Shown: positions 25,592-33,855, counted from the stretch's first letter. The stretch is 37,893 bases of DNA from Hathewaya proteolytica DSM 3090 (GCF_900142225.1 NZ_FRAD01000026.1:1-37893), one strand, 5' to 3'. Notes: a model not told the origin generated them from the letters alone. Numbers and translations: made by a program.

Positions 25592-26221
25592 ATGAGAAAA
25601 GTAACAGAAATGAATCACCCATTAATACTACATAAACTTGCTATAATAAGAAGTAAGGAAACTGGATCAAAAGATTTTAGGGAACTTGTGGAAGAGGTTG
25701 CCATGCTCATGGCCTACGAGGTCACAAGGGATATGCAATTGGAGGATGTGGAAATAGAAACACCAATATGCAAAACAACTTGTAAAATGCTTACAGGAAA
25801 GAAAATGGCTATAGTTCCTATTTTAAGAGCTGGTCTTGGTATGGTAGATGGTATGTTGAAGATTATCCCAGCTGCAAAGGTTGGACACATAGGCATGTAT
25901 AGAAATGAAGAAACACTTCAACCGGTGGAATACTTCTGTAAACTTCCACAGGATATAAATGAGAGAGAAATTATTATAACAGATCCTATGGTTGCTACTG
26001 GGGGATCCGCTATTGATGCTATTGAAGCATTGAAAAAAAGAGGAGCTAAAAGCATAAGAATGATGTGTCTTATAGGTACTCCAGAGGGTATAGAAGCTGT
26101 CCATAAGGTACACCCTGATGTCCATATATATGTAGGTGCTATTGATGAACGCCTTAATGAAAAGGGCTATATAGTTCCTGGTTTAGGCGATGCAGGAGAT
26201 AGATTATTTGGTACAAAGTAA
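25592..26221 (+). CDS. upp: Uracil phosphoribosyltransferase
   Basis: 209 residues. It salvages uracil with PRPP to form UMP. VTEMNHPLILHKLAIIRSKE opens the protein; the PRPP loop ITDPMVATGGSAIDAI and the uracil-binding GYIVPGLGDAGDRLFGTK are intact. Its ribosome site is TTGGAGG. It is followed by comEB, so two pyrimidine genes adjoin. Confidence 0.96.
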   Translation: MRKVTEMNHPLILHKLAIIRSKETGSKDFRELVEEVAMLMAYEVTRDMQLEDVEIETPICKTTCKMLTGKKMAIVPILRAGLGMVDGMLKIIPAAKVGHIGMYRNEETLQPVEYFCKLPQDINEREIIITDPMVATGGSAIDAIEALKKRGAKSIRMMCLIGTPEGIEAVHKVHPDVHIYVGAIDERLNEKGYIVPGLGDAGDRLFGTK

Positions 26222-26259
26222 TATTATATCAATAAATCATGGCTGCGAGGTAAGAAAAT

Positions 26260-26748
26260 ATGGATAGAATAGACAAATGCAACTATTATTTGGACATTGC
26301 TGAAGTTATTCTTGAAAGGGGAACCTGCCTTAGAAAAAATTACGGTTCAGTAATAGTAAAGAACGACGAGATAATTTCCACAGGGTACACAGGGTCTCCA
26401 CGCGGCACTGTTAATTGTACAGATCTTGGCAGATGCATGAGGGAGGAACTTAATATTGAAAGAGGGACTCACTACGAGCTGTGCCGTTCAGTGCATTCAG
26501 AGGCCAATGCTATAATTAGTGCCTCTAGAAGTGAGATGCTTGGTGCTAGTCTCTTTCTTGTTGGAAAAGACGTGAAAACGGGAGAGTACGTAGAAAATGC
26601 CAATAGCTGTATTATGTGCAAAAGACTAATTATAAATGCAGGCATATGCCAGGTTGTCATTAGGGATACAAAAAAGGGATACAGAGTAATACAGGTAAAG
26701 GATTGGGTTGAACAATCTTTGGATATATTTAGAGAAAAGGGTTATTAA
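26260..26748 (+). CDS. comEB: Deoxycytidylate (dCMP) deaminase, ComEB-like
   Basis: 162 residues. It deaminates dCMP to dUMP for thymidylate synthesis. The zinc site is HSEANAI plus SCIMCKRLI, the catalytic Glu lying in HSE; TGYTGSPRG and the insert cysteines around NCTDLGRCMRE are typical of this subgroup, which often binds a second zinc. No strong ribosome site (GCGAGGTAAG). It ends 13 bp before tagO. Confidence 0.92.
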   Translation: MDRIDKCNYYLDIAEVILERGTCLRKNYGSVIVKNDEIISTGYTGSPRGTVNCTDLGRCMREELNIERGTHYELCRSVHSEANAIISASRSEMLGASLFLVGKDVKTGEYVENANSCIMCKRLIINAGICQVVIRDTKKGYRVIQVKDWVEQSLDIFREKGY

Positions 26749-26761
26749 CAAAAGGCGGGAT

Positions 26762-27793
26762 ATGATGAAGGAAGCTATTATATATTTTATAATTGCAATG
26801 GCTATAAGCACTGTAACAACACCTCTGGTAAGAAAGTTCGCTGTTTTTGTTAAGGCAATGGATGTACCGCGGGACAATAGAAGAGTTCACAATAAGCCTA
26901 TTCCACTGCTGGGAGGATTGGCTATTTATATAGCTGTTGTTATTGGTATGCTCATGAGGTTTAAGTCTATTGACAAGGTTTATATTGGAATAATCATTGG
27001 CACAACTATCATCGTAATAGGTGGATTTCTAGATGATAAAATAGATCTTAGACCAATTTACAAAATAATTTTTCAGGTAAGTGCGGCTGTTGTTGTTATG
27101 TTGTGTGGGATTAAGATTAATATAATTACAAATCCCTTTTCAAGCAGTAGGTTGTTTTTAAATCTACAATATATTTCTATACCCATAACAATAATTTGGA
27201 TTGTAGGTGTCACCAATGCCTTTAATCTTATAGATGGCCTTGATGGACTTTCTACGGGTATAGGGTTTATTGCTTCAGCTAATTTGTTTATTATTGCAAT
27301 TTTAAACAATAGACCTGATACTGCTGTGCTTACTGCTATACTAGGTGGTGCTCTTTTAGGTTTCTTACCCTTTAATTTTAATCCAGCATCCATATTTTTA
27401 GGGGATACGGGAGCTCAACTTATAGGTTTTTTACTGGCGGTGATTTCAATAGATGGGGCCATAAAATCTGCTACGGCTTTTGCTTTGGCGGTACCTATTC
27501 TTACCTTTGGACTTCCTATATATGACACTCTGTTTGCTGTGGTAAGAAGAAAAATTAATGGTAAACCAATAACTCAGGGGGATAAAGGACATCTTCATCA
27601 TAGATTATTAAGTTTGGGCTTAACACAAAGACAAGTTGTTCTTATTATGTACTCTGTAAGCATAATACTTGGGGGAATTTCGATTTTGGCTATGGAGATA
27701 AGTGGTCCAAAGTCTTACTTCCTTATGACATCTGTTATAGTGTTTATAATGATTTTGGCCTGGAAGGCTGGCTTTTTTAAATCAAGAGATTGA
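26762..27793 (+). CDS. tagO: UDP-GlcNAc:undecaprenyl-phosphate GlcNAc-1-phosphate transferase
   Basis: 343 residues with about ten membrane spans. TagO/WecA attaches GlcNAc-phosphate to the lipid carrier, beginning teichoic acid or other wall glycopolymers. Motifs are VPRDNRRVHNKPIPLLGG, IGGFLDDKIDLRP, NAFNLIDGLDGLSTG, IFLGDTGAQLIGF and GDKGHLHHRLLSLG, as in the family. Two adjacent ATGs follow GGCGGGA; the first is given, the second has better spacing. An earlier ATG inside comEB lacks a ribosome site. Confidence 0.93.
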   Translation: MMKEAIIYFIIAMAISTVTTPLVRKFAVFVKAMDVPRDNRRVHNKPIPLLGGLAIYIAVVIGMLMRFKSIDKVYIGIIIGTTIIVIGGFLDDKIDLRPIYKIIFQVSAAVVVMLCGIKINIITNPFSSSRLFLNLQYISIPITIIWIVGVTNAFNLIDGLDGLSTGIGFIASANLFIIAILNNRPDTAVLTAILGGALLGFLPFNFNPASIFLGDTGAQLIGFLLAVISIDGAIKSATAFALAVPILTFGLPIYDTLFAVVRRKINGKPITQGDKGHLHHRLLSLGLTQRQVVLIMYSVSIILGGISILAMEISGPKSYFLMTSVIVFIMILAWKAGFFKSRD

Positions 27794-27823
27794 TAAACTA
27801 AAATAAAAACATATTCCAAAATT

Positions 27824-27860
27824 AAAAAATCGGATAACATAAGGTTTATCCGATTTTTTT
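27824..27860 (+). terminator. tagO terminator
   Basis: AAAAAATCGGATAA pairs with TTATCCGATTTTTT around a short loop and ends in T residues. Confidence 0.9.
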
Positions 27861-27920
27861 TGCACAATTTTAACCCATCATATATATGATAAAATATGTA
27901 TGTTTTTATCCTTGGTAAGG

Positions 27921-27948
27921 GTATAAAAACATATTAAGTGGACAGACT
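27921..27948 (+). promoter_or_regulatory. Sigma-F-type promoter of ywmB
   Basis: GTATA (27921-27925), 14 bp, GGACAGACT (27940-27948). The core TTAAGTGGACA is shared with the spoIIR promoter. No other gene start lies between this and ywmB. Confidence 0.5.
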
Positions 27949-27991
27949 CTAAATAGGAATACATCATATATGGTAAAAGGAAGGGAATATA

Positions 27992-28669
27992 ATGAAAAAA
28001 TCAATTTTAATACTTATTTTAAGCTTATTTGTTGTTAATTTTACAGAATTCCTTTTCCATAAGGATTATAGCCCATCTTTAATGGTAGATAGACAAGCCA
28101 TAGAACATTGTGATTACTACTTTAATGTAAATTTAAAGGTTGAAAAATCATGGGATATAAAAAATAAAATAGATACTATTTGCAAAACTATGATTAGTAA
28201 TGGTATTGATGTTGAAATAGTAAATGAAGATGTTATGAAAGATATATATGAAAAAAACGCCTGTTATATATATTGCAGAGAAAAGGCTGAGTTTTACAAT
28301 TTGATTTTTGATGTAAAGCTTCAGAATGACCACTGGGAGTCTGAAATAAATTTGGAAAACAGTATGGCATTAGAGTTAACAGAGAAGGTTAGGGAAATAT
28401 TTAAAAATAGTATTTTAGATATAAATGTGGTAAAAAATGCGAAATTGCAGTTAAACAGTAATTATTCCTTTGAATTTGCTAAGGAGATGGTTACAAAGTA
28501 TTTATCCAATCTACAGTACGAATTTAGAACTGAAAATATACCTAATGCCTTTGCCATTGAAGTTATGGGAAAATCAAATTATAGTAATAAGTTTTTAATA
28601 AGTGTGGCAAAATATAAAGACAAAGTAGTTATAATATGTGGAGAACCCTATATTTATGTCTCCTATTGA
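27992..28669 (+). CDS. ywmB: YwmB-like (DUF1779) secreted or anchored protein
   Basis: 225 residues. An N-terminal hydrophobic segment (ILILILSLFVVNFTEFLF) is followed by a soluble domain of repeated alpha/beta character, with VKNAKLQLNSNYSFEFAKEM in the second half. The assignment to the YwmB/TATA-box-like fold family rests on size, topology and its place directly before murA, as in Bacillus, since sequence match to the family is weak. An AAAGGAAGGG site precedes the ATG. A sigma-F-type promoter suggests forespore expression, which would be noteworthy for this otherwise obscure family. Confidence 0.68.
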   Translation: MKKSILILILSLFVVNFTEFLFHKDYSPSLMVDRQAIEHCDYYFNVNLKVEKSWDIKNKIDTICKTMISNGIDVEIVNEDVMKDIYEKNACYIYCREKAEFYNLIFDVKLQNDHWESEINLENSMALELTEKVREIFKNSILDINVVKNAKLQLNSNYSFEFAKEMVTKYLSNLQYEFRTENIPNAFAIEVMGKSNYSNKFLISVAKYKDKVVIICGEPYIYVSY

Positions 28670-28701
28670 TCAATTTATAGCAATTTTTTGGAGGATAATT
28701 C

Positions 28702-29988
28702 ATGGATAAATTTAAGATAAAGGGTGGAAAAAAATTAAGTGGAACTGTAGAAATAGATATAGCTAAAAACGCAGTATTGCCAATAATGTCGGCCTGCATT
28801 CTAAACGGTAAAAGAAACGTTATTCATAGAGTACCCATGTTGGAGGATGTTGTTGTTTTATCAAAGGTATTAAAAGGCTTAAATGCCAATGTAACAGTAT
28901 GTGATGAAAAGAGTAATTGCCATAATAATTCTGCTGGCGATATTATCATAGATTCTTCTAGAGTAGATTGTGGAGAGGCTCTAGATGGTCTTGTAAAGAA
29001 GATGAGAGGATCTTTTCTTCTTATGGGGCCTATGTTGTCAAGGTTTGGAAAATGCAAAATATTTCTTCCTGGGGGGTGTAATATAGGTAGTCGACCTATA
29101 GATCTCCATTTAAAAGGATTTGCGGAGTTAGGTGCTAAAATTAGTATCGGCCACGGCTATGTGGATGTTCAAGCGGATGAGCTAATTGGAAACAGGGTAT
29201 ACCTTGATTTCCCTTCTGTGGGTGCCACGGAAAATATAATGATGTGTGCTGTAAAGGCAAAGGGCACAACTATAATTGAAAATTGCGCTGAAGAACCTGA
29301 AATTGAAGATTTAAGTAATTTTTTAAACAGTATGGGTGCTCACATAGAGGGTGCAGGCACTGATAGAATTGTTATAAAGGGGGTGGAAGAGTTAAGAGAA
29401 ACGGAATACACTCCTATATATGATAGAATAGAGGCGGGAACATTTATGATCGCTGCTGCTATTACTAAAAGTAAAATAGATATTAAAGGTATAAATGAGA
29501 GCCATTTAAAGCCTGTCATAGCTAAACTTATGGAAATAGGTGTGGGTGTAGAGGTAAAGGGAAATACTATTACTATAGATGGCAATAAAGATTTCAAAAG
29601 TGTAGATATTAAAACCATGCCATATCCAGGTTTTCCTACGGATATGCAGTCTCAAGTCACCGCTTTGCTAAGCATTATAAATGGAACAAGTTTATTAATA
29701 GAAAATATTTTTGAGAATAGGTTCATGCACGTGCCAGAACTGAATCGCATGGGTGCCAACATAGTAATAGATGGCAGAAGTGCGATTATAAGGGGTGTAG
29801 ATAAACTTACAGGTGCTGAGGTAAAAGCCACAGATTTAAGAGCTGGGGCGACTTTAGTACTAGCAGCACTAGCAGCAGATGGTGTAACTGTTGTAAACGA
29901 TATATACCACTTAGATCGAGGTTATTATAGAATAGAAGATAAGTTAAAAAAATTGGGAGCAGATATTGTAAGAATAGCTTCTATATAA
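28702..29988 (+). CDS. murA: UDP-N-acetylglucosamine 1-carboxyvinyltransferase
   Basis: 428 residues. MurA adds enolpyruvate to UDP-GlcNAc, the first peptidoglycan step and the target of fosfomycin. Lys22 and Asn23 in AKNAVLP, the catalytic loop FLPGGCNIGSRPIDLHLKGF with Cys at about residue 126, FPTDMQSQ (catalytic Asp) and the final LRAGATLVLAALAADG are all present. The usual SGAKNA start of the first motif reads DIAKNA. GGAGGA precedes the ATG. Clostridia often have two MurA copies; this is the one next to spoIID. Confidence 0.95.
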   Translation: MDKFKIKGGKKLSGTVEIDIAKNAVLPIMSACILNGKRNVIHRVPMLEDVVVLSKVLKGLNANVTVCDEKSNCHNNSAGDIIIDSSRVDCGEALDGLVKKMRGSFLLMGPMLSRFGKCKIFLPGGCNIGSRPIDLHLKGFAELGAKISIGHGYVDVQADELIGNRVYLDFPSVGATENIMMCAVKAKGTTIIENCAEEPEIEDLSNFLNSMGAHIEGAGTDRIVIKGVEELRETEYTPIYDRIEAGTFMIAAAITKSKIDIKGINESHLKPVIAKLMEIGVGVEVKGNTITIDGNKDFKSVDIKTMPYPGFPTDMQSQVTALLSIINGTSLLIENIFENRFMHVPELNRMGANIVIDGRSAIIRGVDKLTGAEVKATDLRAGATLVLAALAADGVTVVNDIYHLDRGYYRIEDKLKKLGADIVRIASI

Positions 29989-30018
29989 TAAATATAGAAA
30001 AGTATATATAAAATTAAG

Positions 30019-30073
30019 AATCCTCACCAACGCATAAAGTATAATATATTTTTGCGTTGAGAGGATTTTTTTT
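30019..30073 (+). terminator. murA terminator
   Basis: AATCCTC(ACC)AACGCA pairs with TGCGTTG(A)GAGGATT, followed by a run of eight T. Confidence 0.9.
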
Positions 30074-30112
30074 GTAGTCATATATTAAAGAAAAAATAAT
30101 ATTATATTATAA

Positions 30113-30205
30113 GACCAATTAGATTTGGCAAATAATGCTAGAGCTAAAATAGAAGAAAAGGTAGGTGAAAAACCTGATTTATGGCTAGTTAATTTTAAAG
30201 CATAG
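30113..30205 (+). pseudogene. Orphan coding-like remnant before spoIID
   Basis: A 30-residue stretch in one frame, without a start codon and preceded by a stop, reads ...ANNARAKIEEKVGEKPDLWL VNFKA then TAG. Its amphipathic, charged composition looks like the end of a real protein more than random AT-rich DNA. I cannot name the family. It lies between the murA terminator and spoIID, so it may be the tail of a decayed gene; chance is also possible. Confidence 0.3.
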
Positions 30206-30225
30206 TCTATAGAGATCAGGGGAAT

Positions 30226-31308
30226 ATGGATTGGAAAGCTAAAGTGAAGTTGGGATTATGTAATAATATTGTTCAAATTTTAGTAGGGGTAATTATGTTT
30301 AACGTTCTTGTTATATTATCTAGTTTTGTATTGGGAAAGGGCAATGTGTCTGCAGTTCAAAATCATGAAAAAGTAGTGGACATAGATAGGGATGTATATG
30401 AAGAGGTAGAAGATAGGGCAGAGGGAATTTTACATAAAAACAATAATTTAAATGACCAGCCCATAAGGTTGTATTTAAAGGAAGAGGATAGAATAATAAC
30501 TTTAGGACTTGAAGAGTACGTTATTGGAGTTGTAAGTGCAGAAATGCCTGCAAGCTTTGAAATTGAGGCTCTAAAAGCTCAAGCTGTGGCAGCTAGGACT
30601 TACGCCATGGCCCATTTAAAATGTGTCACTGGAAAGGGCTGCTCACTGAATAAGGAGGCTGATTTATGCGACACAGTGCACTGCCAAGTGTATATGAACA
30701 AAGAAAAACGCATGGAAAAATGGCATGAAAATAATGAAGAAGAGTTGTACGATAAAATTGTTCAAGCCGTGAACAGTACAAAGGGTGAGGTGCTGACTTA
30801 TGAGGGGAAATTAGTTATGCATCCTTATTATTTTTCAACTAGTAGTGGTAATACAGAAGACTCTGTGGAGGTTTTTGGGGTGGATGAACCTTATTTGAAA
30901 AGTGTTCCTAGCGTAGGAGAGGAAAGGGCACAAAAGTATAAAACAGAGTTTAGCTTTACTAAAGAACAAGTGTTAAGTTTGATAAAAAATAAATACCCCA
31001 TGGTGAGTGTTAAAGCTGCTAATATAAACGAAAAAACGCTTTTAGTTAAAAGTCGCACGGAACAGGGAACAGTGAAGAGTATAGCCTTAGGGAATATTTC
31101 TATGACTGGAGCAGAGTTTAGGTCAATTTTAGGGCTTACATCGGCGAATTTTAATTTATCTTACAGAGGCGATAATGTAAACATAAGCTGCAAGGGTTAC
31201 GGACATGGAGTTGGAATGAGCCAGTGGGGGGCTGGAGCCATGGCAAAAGAAGGGGTAGGGTATAGAGAAATTTTGAAACACTATTATACTGGAGTTACTA
31301 TAGAATAA
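30226..31308 (+). CDS. spoIID: Stage II sporulation protein D, lytic transglycosylase
   Basis: 360 residues. SpoIID trims septal peptidoglycan during engulfment, with SpoIIM and SpoIIP, in the mother cell. A membrane anchor (IVQILVGVIMFNVLVILSSF) is near the N terminus; the catalytic Glu is in VVSAEMPASFE at about residue 106, followed by LKAQAVAARTYAMAH. The C-terminal GYGHGVGMSQWGAGAMA is the family signature. Cysteines at KCVTGKGCS and CDTVHC resemble the zinc-binding insert described for the clostridial enzyme. Site: CAGGGGA before the ATG. Confidence 0.95.
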   Translation: MDWKAKVKLGLCNNIVQILVGVIMFNVLVILSSFVLGKGNVSAVQNHEKVVDIDRDVYEEVEDRAEGILHKNNNLNDQPIRLYLKEEDRIITLGLEEYVIGVVSAEMPASFEIEALKAQAVAARTYAMAHLKCVTGKGCSLNKEADLCDTVHCQVYMNKEKRMEKWHENNEEELYDKIVQAVNSTKGEVLTYEGKLVMHPYYFSTSSGNTEDSVEVFGVDEPYLKSVPSVGEERAQKYKTEFSFTKEQVLSLIKNKYPMVSVKAANINEKTLLVKSRTEQGTVKSIALGNISMTGAEFRSILGLTSANFNLSYRGDNVNISCKGYGHGVGMSQWGAGAMAKEGVGYREILKHYYTGVTIE

Positions 31309-31313
31309 TAGCA

Positions 31314-31347
31314 AAAACATCCTGTTAAATATACAGGATGTTTTTTT
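31314..31347 (+). terminator. spoIID terminator
   Basis: AAAACATCCTGT pairs with ACAGGATGTTTT and continues in T residues. Confidence 0.92.
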
Positions 31348-31402
31348 GTCGAGGAAAATTAATAAAAAAATAGAAAAAAATATATTTTTATTAAGAAAAA
31401 GT

Positions 31403-31430
31403 GTATTAATATAGGTAAATTGGACAAAAT
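31403..31430 (+). promoter_or_regulatory. Sigma-F-type promoter of spoIIQ
   Basis: GTATT (31403-31407), 14 bp, GGACAAAAT (31422-31430), matching GGNNANANT. spoIIQ is a classical sigma-F gene. Confidence 0.55.
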
Positions 31431-31451
31431 TACTAGTAGGAGGTGCTTAAT

Positions 31452-32192
31452 ATGAATGATAAATCAAATAACTTAAAAGGAAAGGTACTAAATTTGTTTA
31501 AAAAAGACAGTTTTTACGTAGTATTGTTTATTAGCTTATGTTTAATCGCTATAGTTACAGCCGTGGCTGTTAGCACCAACAAGGCTAATAAAATTGAAGT
31601 TGCAAAGGAAGACAAACCAGTTATTTCTCAAGAAGCCAGTGTAAAGGTTGAAGAAAAATATGAAATAGCTAAAAGTGGAAAAACTTTAGAAGAAGGAGAA
31701 GCAGCCGTTATACAAGCTTCTGCTCCAGATTTTCAAAAACCAGTATTAGGAGAGGTTGTCCAGTCTTATTCAGATATTCCTGTTTTGGCTGTGGTTTCTG
31801 AAGATAAAACTTCGAAAACGTACAAGACTAATCTTGGGATAAATTATGAAGCAAAGTTGGGAGAAAAAGTCACCAGCGCCGCAGAAGGTACAATTGACTA
31901 TGTAGGAGATAATCCAAAGGGTTTTGGTTATATGGTTGTTATAGCTCACAAAAATGGTTATAAATCCGTATATGCAAACTTAGATAAAAATGTATCAGTA
32001 AAACTAAACCAAAAGGTGGCAGCTGGCCAAAAAGTTGGTGTAGTAGGCAATACTTCATTGAGAAATGTAAGAGAACTAAAACCAGATATGAGCTTTCTTC
32101 ATTTTGCGTGTGTACACGGTGAAGGCGATTTTATAAAGCTAGATACTGATAACTCTTATTTAGATCCATCTGAATTCATAGAAAAAAAGTAA
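31452..32192 (+). CDS. spoIIQ: SpoIIQ, degenerate LytM/M23 family protein
   Basis: 246 residues. SpoIIQ sits in the forespore membrane and pairs with SpoIIIAH across the intermembrane space to form the engulfment channel. One membrane span (VVLFISLCLIAIVTAVAV) is followed by a linker and a LytM domain. The domain has lost its zinc and catalytic residues: the HxGxD motif reads NLGIN (Asn127, Asn131), YAHL reads YANL (Asn176), and HLH reads FLH, leaving only His217. It should therefore be structural, not enzymatic. The ATG is set by AGGAGG. A sigma-F-type promoter precedes it. Confidence 0.9.
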   Translation: MNDKSNNLKGKVLNLFKKDSFYVVLFISLCLIAIVTAVAVSTNKANKIEVAKEDKPVISQEASVKVEEKYEIAKSGKTLEEGEAAVIQASAPDFQKPVLGEVVQSYSDIPVLAVVSEDKTSKTYKTNLGINYEAKLGEKVTSAAEGTIDYVGDNPKGFGYMVVIAHKNGYKSVYANLDKNVSVKLNQKVAAGQKVGVVGNTSLRNVRELKPDMSFLHFACVHGEGDFIKLDTDNSYLDPSEFIEKK

Positions 32193-32209
32193 GAATAAAG
32201 GAAAAACCA

Positions 32210-32248
32210 ATATCTAAAGTAGTCGTGTAATAGGGCTACTTTAGATAT
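32210..32248 (+). terminator. Perfect inverted repeat between spoIIQ and spoIIID
   Basis: ATATCTAAAGTAG pairs fully (13 bp) with CTACTTTAGATAT around a 13-nt loop. The T-run is poor (TTCTAAATC). It may end the spoIIQ transcript or form a leader structure for spoIIID. Confidence 0.55.
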
Positions 32249-32274
32249 TTCTAAATCTGGAAGGAGGGACAGTT

Positions 32275-32529
32275 TTGAAGGATTATATAGAACAGAGAGT
32301 ACTTGATGTTGCTAACTACATAATTGAATCAAAGTCTACCATAAGAAAAACTGCTGTAAAATTTGGAGTTAGCAAAAGTACTATCCATAAAGATATGACA
32401 GAAAGACTTCCTTTGATTAATAGTATAATTGCAAACGAGGCCAAGCAAGTATTGGATTTTAATAAAGCAGAAAGGCATATCAGAGGTGGAAAAGCTACGC
32501 AGTTGAAATATAAAAGCGTAGAAGCATAA
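32275..32529 (+). CDS. spoIIID: Sporulation transcriptional regulator SpoIIID
   Basis: 84 residues, the family length. SpoIIID is the mother-cell DNA-binding protein that tunes sigma-E genes and leads to sigma-K expression. The helix-turn-helix is RKTAVKFGVSKSTIHKDM, followed by a C-terminal basic helix (NKAERHIRGGKATQLKYK). The start is a TTG, fixed by GGAGGG 6 nt before it. The spoIIQ-spoIIID-mbl order is conserved. Confidence 0.96.
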   Translation: MKDYIEQRVLDVANYIIESKSTIRKTAVKFGVSKSTIHKDMTERLPLINSIIANEAKQVLDFNKAERHIRGGKATQLKYKSVEA

Positions 32530-32612
32530 TAAAATAATACAAATTAGAGAATATATATTTCATATAGATACTTAATATGTTAAAATAGAATTAGCAGTGT
32601 ATAATAAAAATG

Positions 32613-32649
32613 CATAATCAGATGTGAAGAAGAAACATCTGATTATGCT
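32613..32649 (+). terminator. Hairpin after spoIIID, possible terminator
   Basis: GCATAATCAGATGT pairs perfectly (14 bp) with ACATCTGATTATGC; no T-run follows, so termination is uncertain. Confidence 0.5.
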
Positions 32650-32682
32650 GAATTTATCTTATGGCTAGCCCTTGTGACACAC

Positions 32683-32779
32683 ATCCCCTTATAAGGAGGG
32701 CGATGACATGAGCCACGCCTCTAGATAACGACTTCTAACCTTTACGTGGGATTAAAACTCCACGTGAAGCTAAGAATTC
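32683..32779 (+). repeat. Interspersed structured repeat, copy C with extended hairpin
   Basis: CATCCCCTTATAAGG-AGGG-GATG hairpin, then GCCACGCCTCTAGATAACGA and TTCTAACCTT, aligning with 5674-5731. The end TTCTAACCTTTACGTGG (32734-32750) pairs almost completely with CCACGTGAAGCTAAGAA (32761-32777), giving a second long stem. Confidence 0.55.
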
Positions 32780-32868
32780 TGTTTATAAATAAGATATATT
32801 GTGTGTAACATCACAATTAAAGAACTTCAGAAAAATTTACTATTTAACTAAGAGTAGGAGTGAGATGT

Positions 32869-33855
32869 ATGTTTTTTTTCGGTATGGGTACTGATATGGG
32901 TATAGATCTAGGTACAGCTACTGTGCTTGTGTACATAAAAGGAAAGGGTGTAATTTTAAAGGAGCCATCTGTTGTCGCTATAGATAAGAACACTGATCGC
33001 GTTCTTGCAGTAGGTGAAGAAGCAAGACAAATGATAGGCAGAACACCTGGAAATATTGTGGCTACAAGACCATTAAAAGATGGAGTTATATCTGATTATG
33101 ATATGACTGAGAAGATGTTAAAGCATTTTATAAAGAAGGCGTGTGGTAAAAGAAAATCAGCTCCAAGAGTTGTAATTTGTGTTCCTTGTGAAGCCACAGA
33201 AGTAGAGAGAAGAGCAGTGTTGGATGCTGCAAGAATGGCAGGGGCAAAGATGGTGAGGCTTATTGAAGAACCAGTAGCAGCTGCTATAGGAGCGGGATTA
33301 GACATTTCCAAAGCCAGTGGTAATATGGTAATTGATATTGGTGGAGGAACTACAGATGTAGCAGTAATATCACTAGGAGGCATGGTTGTAAGACAGTCAA
33401 TAAAAATTGCTGGTGATGAGTTTGATGAAGCAATAATAAAGTATATTAGAAAAAATCATAAACTTATGATTGGTGAGAGAACAGCCGAAGAATTAAAAAT
33501 ACACATAGGTTGTGCCTATGATGTAGAGGATAAGAGCATGGAGATAAGAGGAAGAGATCTTATAAGTGGACTTCCTAAAAACGTAATTGTAACATCAGCT
33601 GAAATGAGAGATGCACTTACGGAGGCTGTATCTGCTATTGCGGAATGCACTCATGCTGTATTGGAAAAAACCCCACCAGAATTAGCTGCTGATATTGCAG
33701 ATAAGGGAATTGTTATGACTGGTGGAGGAGCTTTGTTAAACGGTCTTGACAAGCTTATTGAACAGTACACTAAGGTTCCTGTTTATGTTGCTGAAAACAG
33801 CGTTTCTTGTGTAGTTCTTGGAACAGGAAAGTTCTTAGATTTTATAAACGAATAA
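32869..33855 (+). CDS. mbl: MreB-like rod-shape protein (Mbl type)
   Basis: 328 residues. This bacterial actin organises lateral wall synthesis. GTDMGIDLGTATVLVYIKGKG is the phosphate-1 loop, VIDIGGGTTDVAVISLGG phosphate-2, and GIVMTGGGALLNGLDKLI the adenosine motif; RLIEEPVAAAIGAGLD is also typical. Its place after spoIIID matches Bacillus mbl; which paralogue it is cannot be confirmed without the genome. The ATG lies 8 nt after AGGAG; the upstream GTG is not used. Confidence 0.93.
   Translation: MFFFGMGTDMGIDLGTATVLVYIKGKGVILKEPSVVAIDKNTDRVLAVGEEARQMIGRTPGNIVATRPLKDGVISDYDMTEKMLKHFIKKACGKRKSAPRVVICVPCEATEVERRAVLDAARMAGAKMVRLIEEPVAAAIGAGLDISKASGNMVIDIGGGTTDVAVISLGGMVVRQSIKIAGDEFDEAIIKYIRKNHKLMIGERTAEELKIHIGCAYDVEDKSMEIRGRDLISGLPKNVIVTSAEMRDALTEAVSAIAECTHAVLEKTPPELAADIADKGIVMTGGGALLNGLDKLIEQYTKVPVYVAENSVSCVVLGTGKFLDFINE

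Larger units (their letters stand above)
32530..32868 (+). other. Intergenic region before mbl (339 bp)
   Basis: No gene seen. It contains a 14-bp perfect hairpin close to the spoIIID end, the third copy of the structured repeat, and a long pairing region after it, then about 90 bp of AT-rich sequence ending in the mbl ribosome site. Confidence 0.6.

Noticed and set aside
28702..29988. murA as an inactive paralogue because SGAKNA reads DIAKNA
   Set aside because: Lys22, Asn23, the catalytic Cys loop and the Asp motif are all intact, so activity is expected.
30001..30226. CRISPR or other clustered repeats in the intergenic regions
   Set aside because: No regularly spaced direct repeats with unique spacers are visible anywhere in the window.
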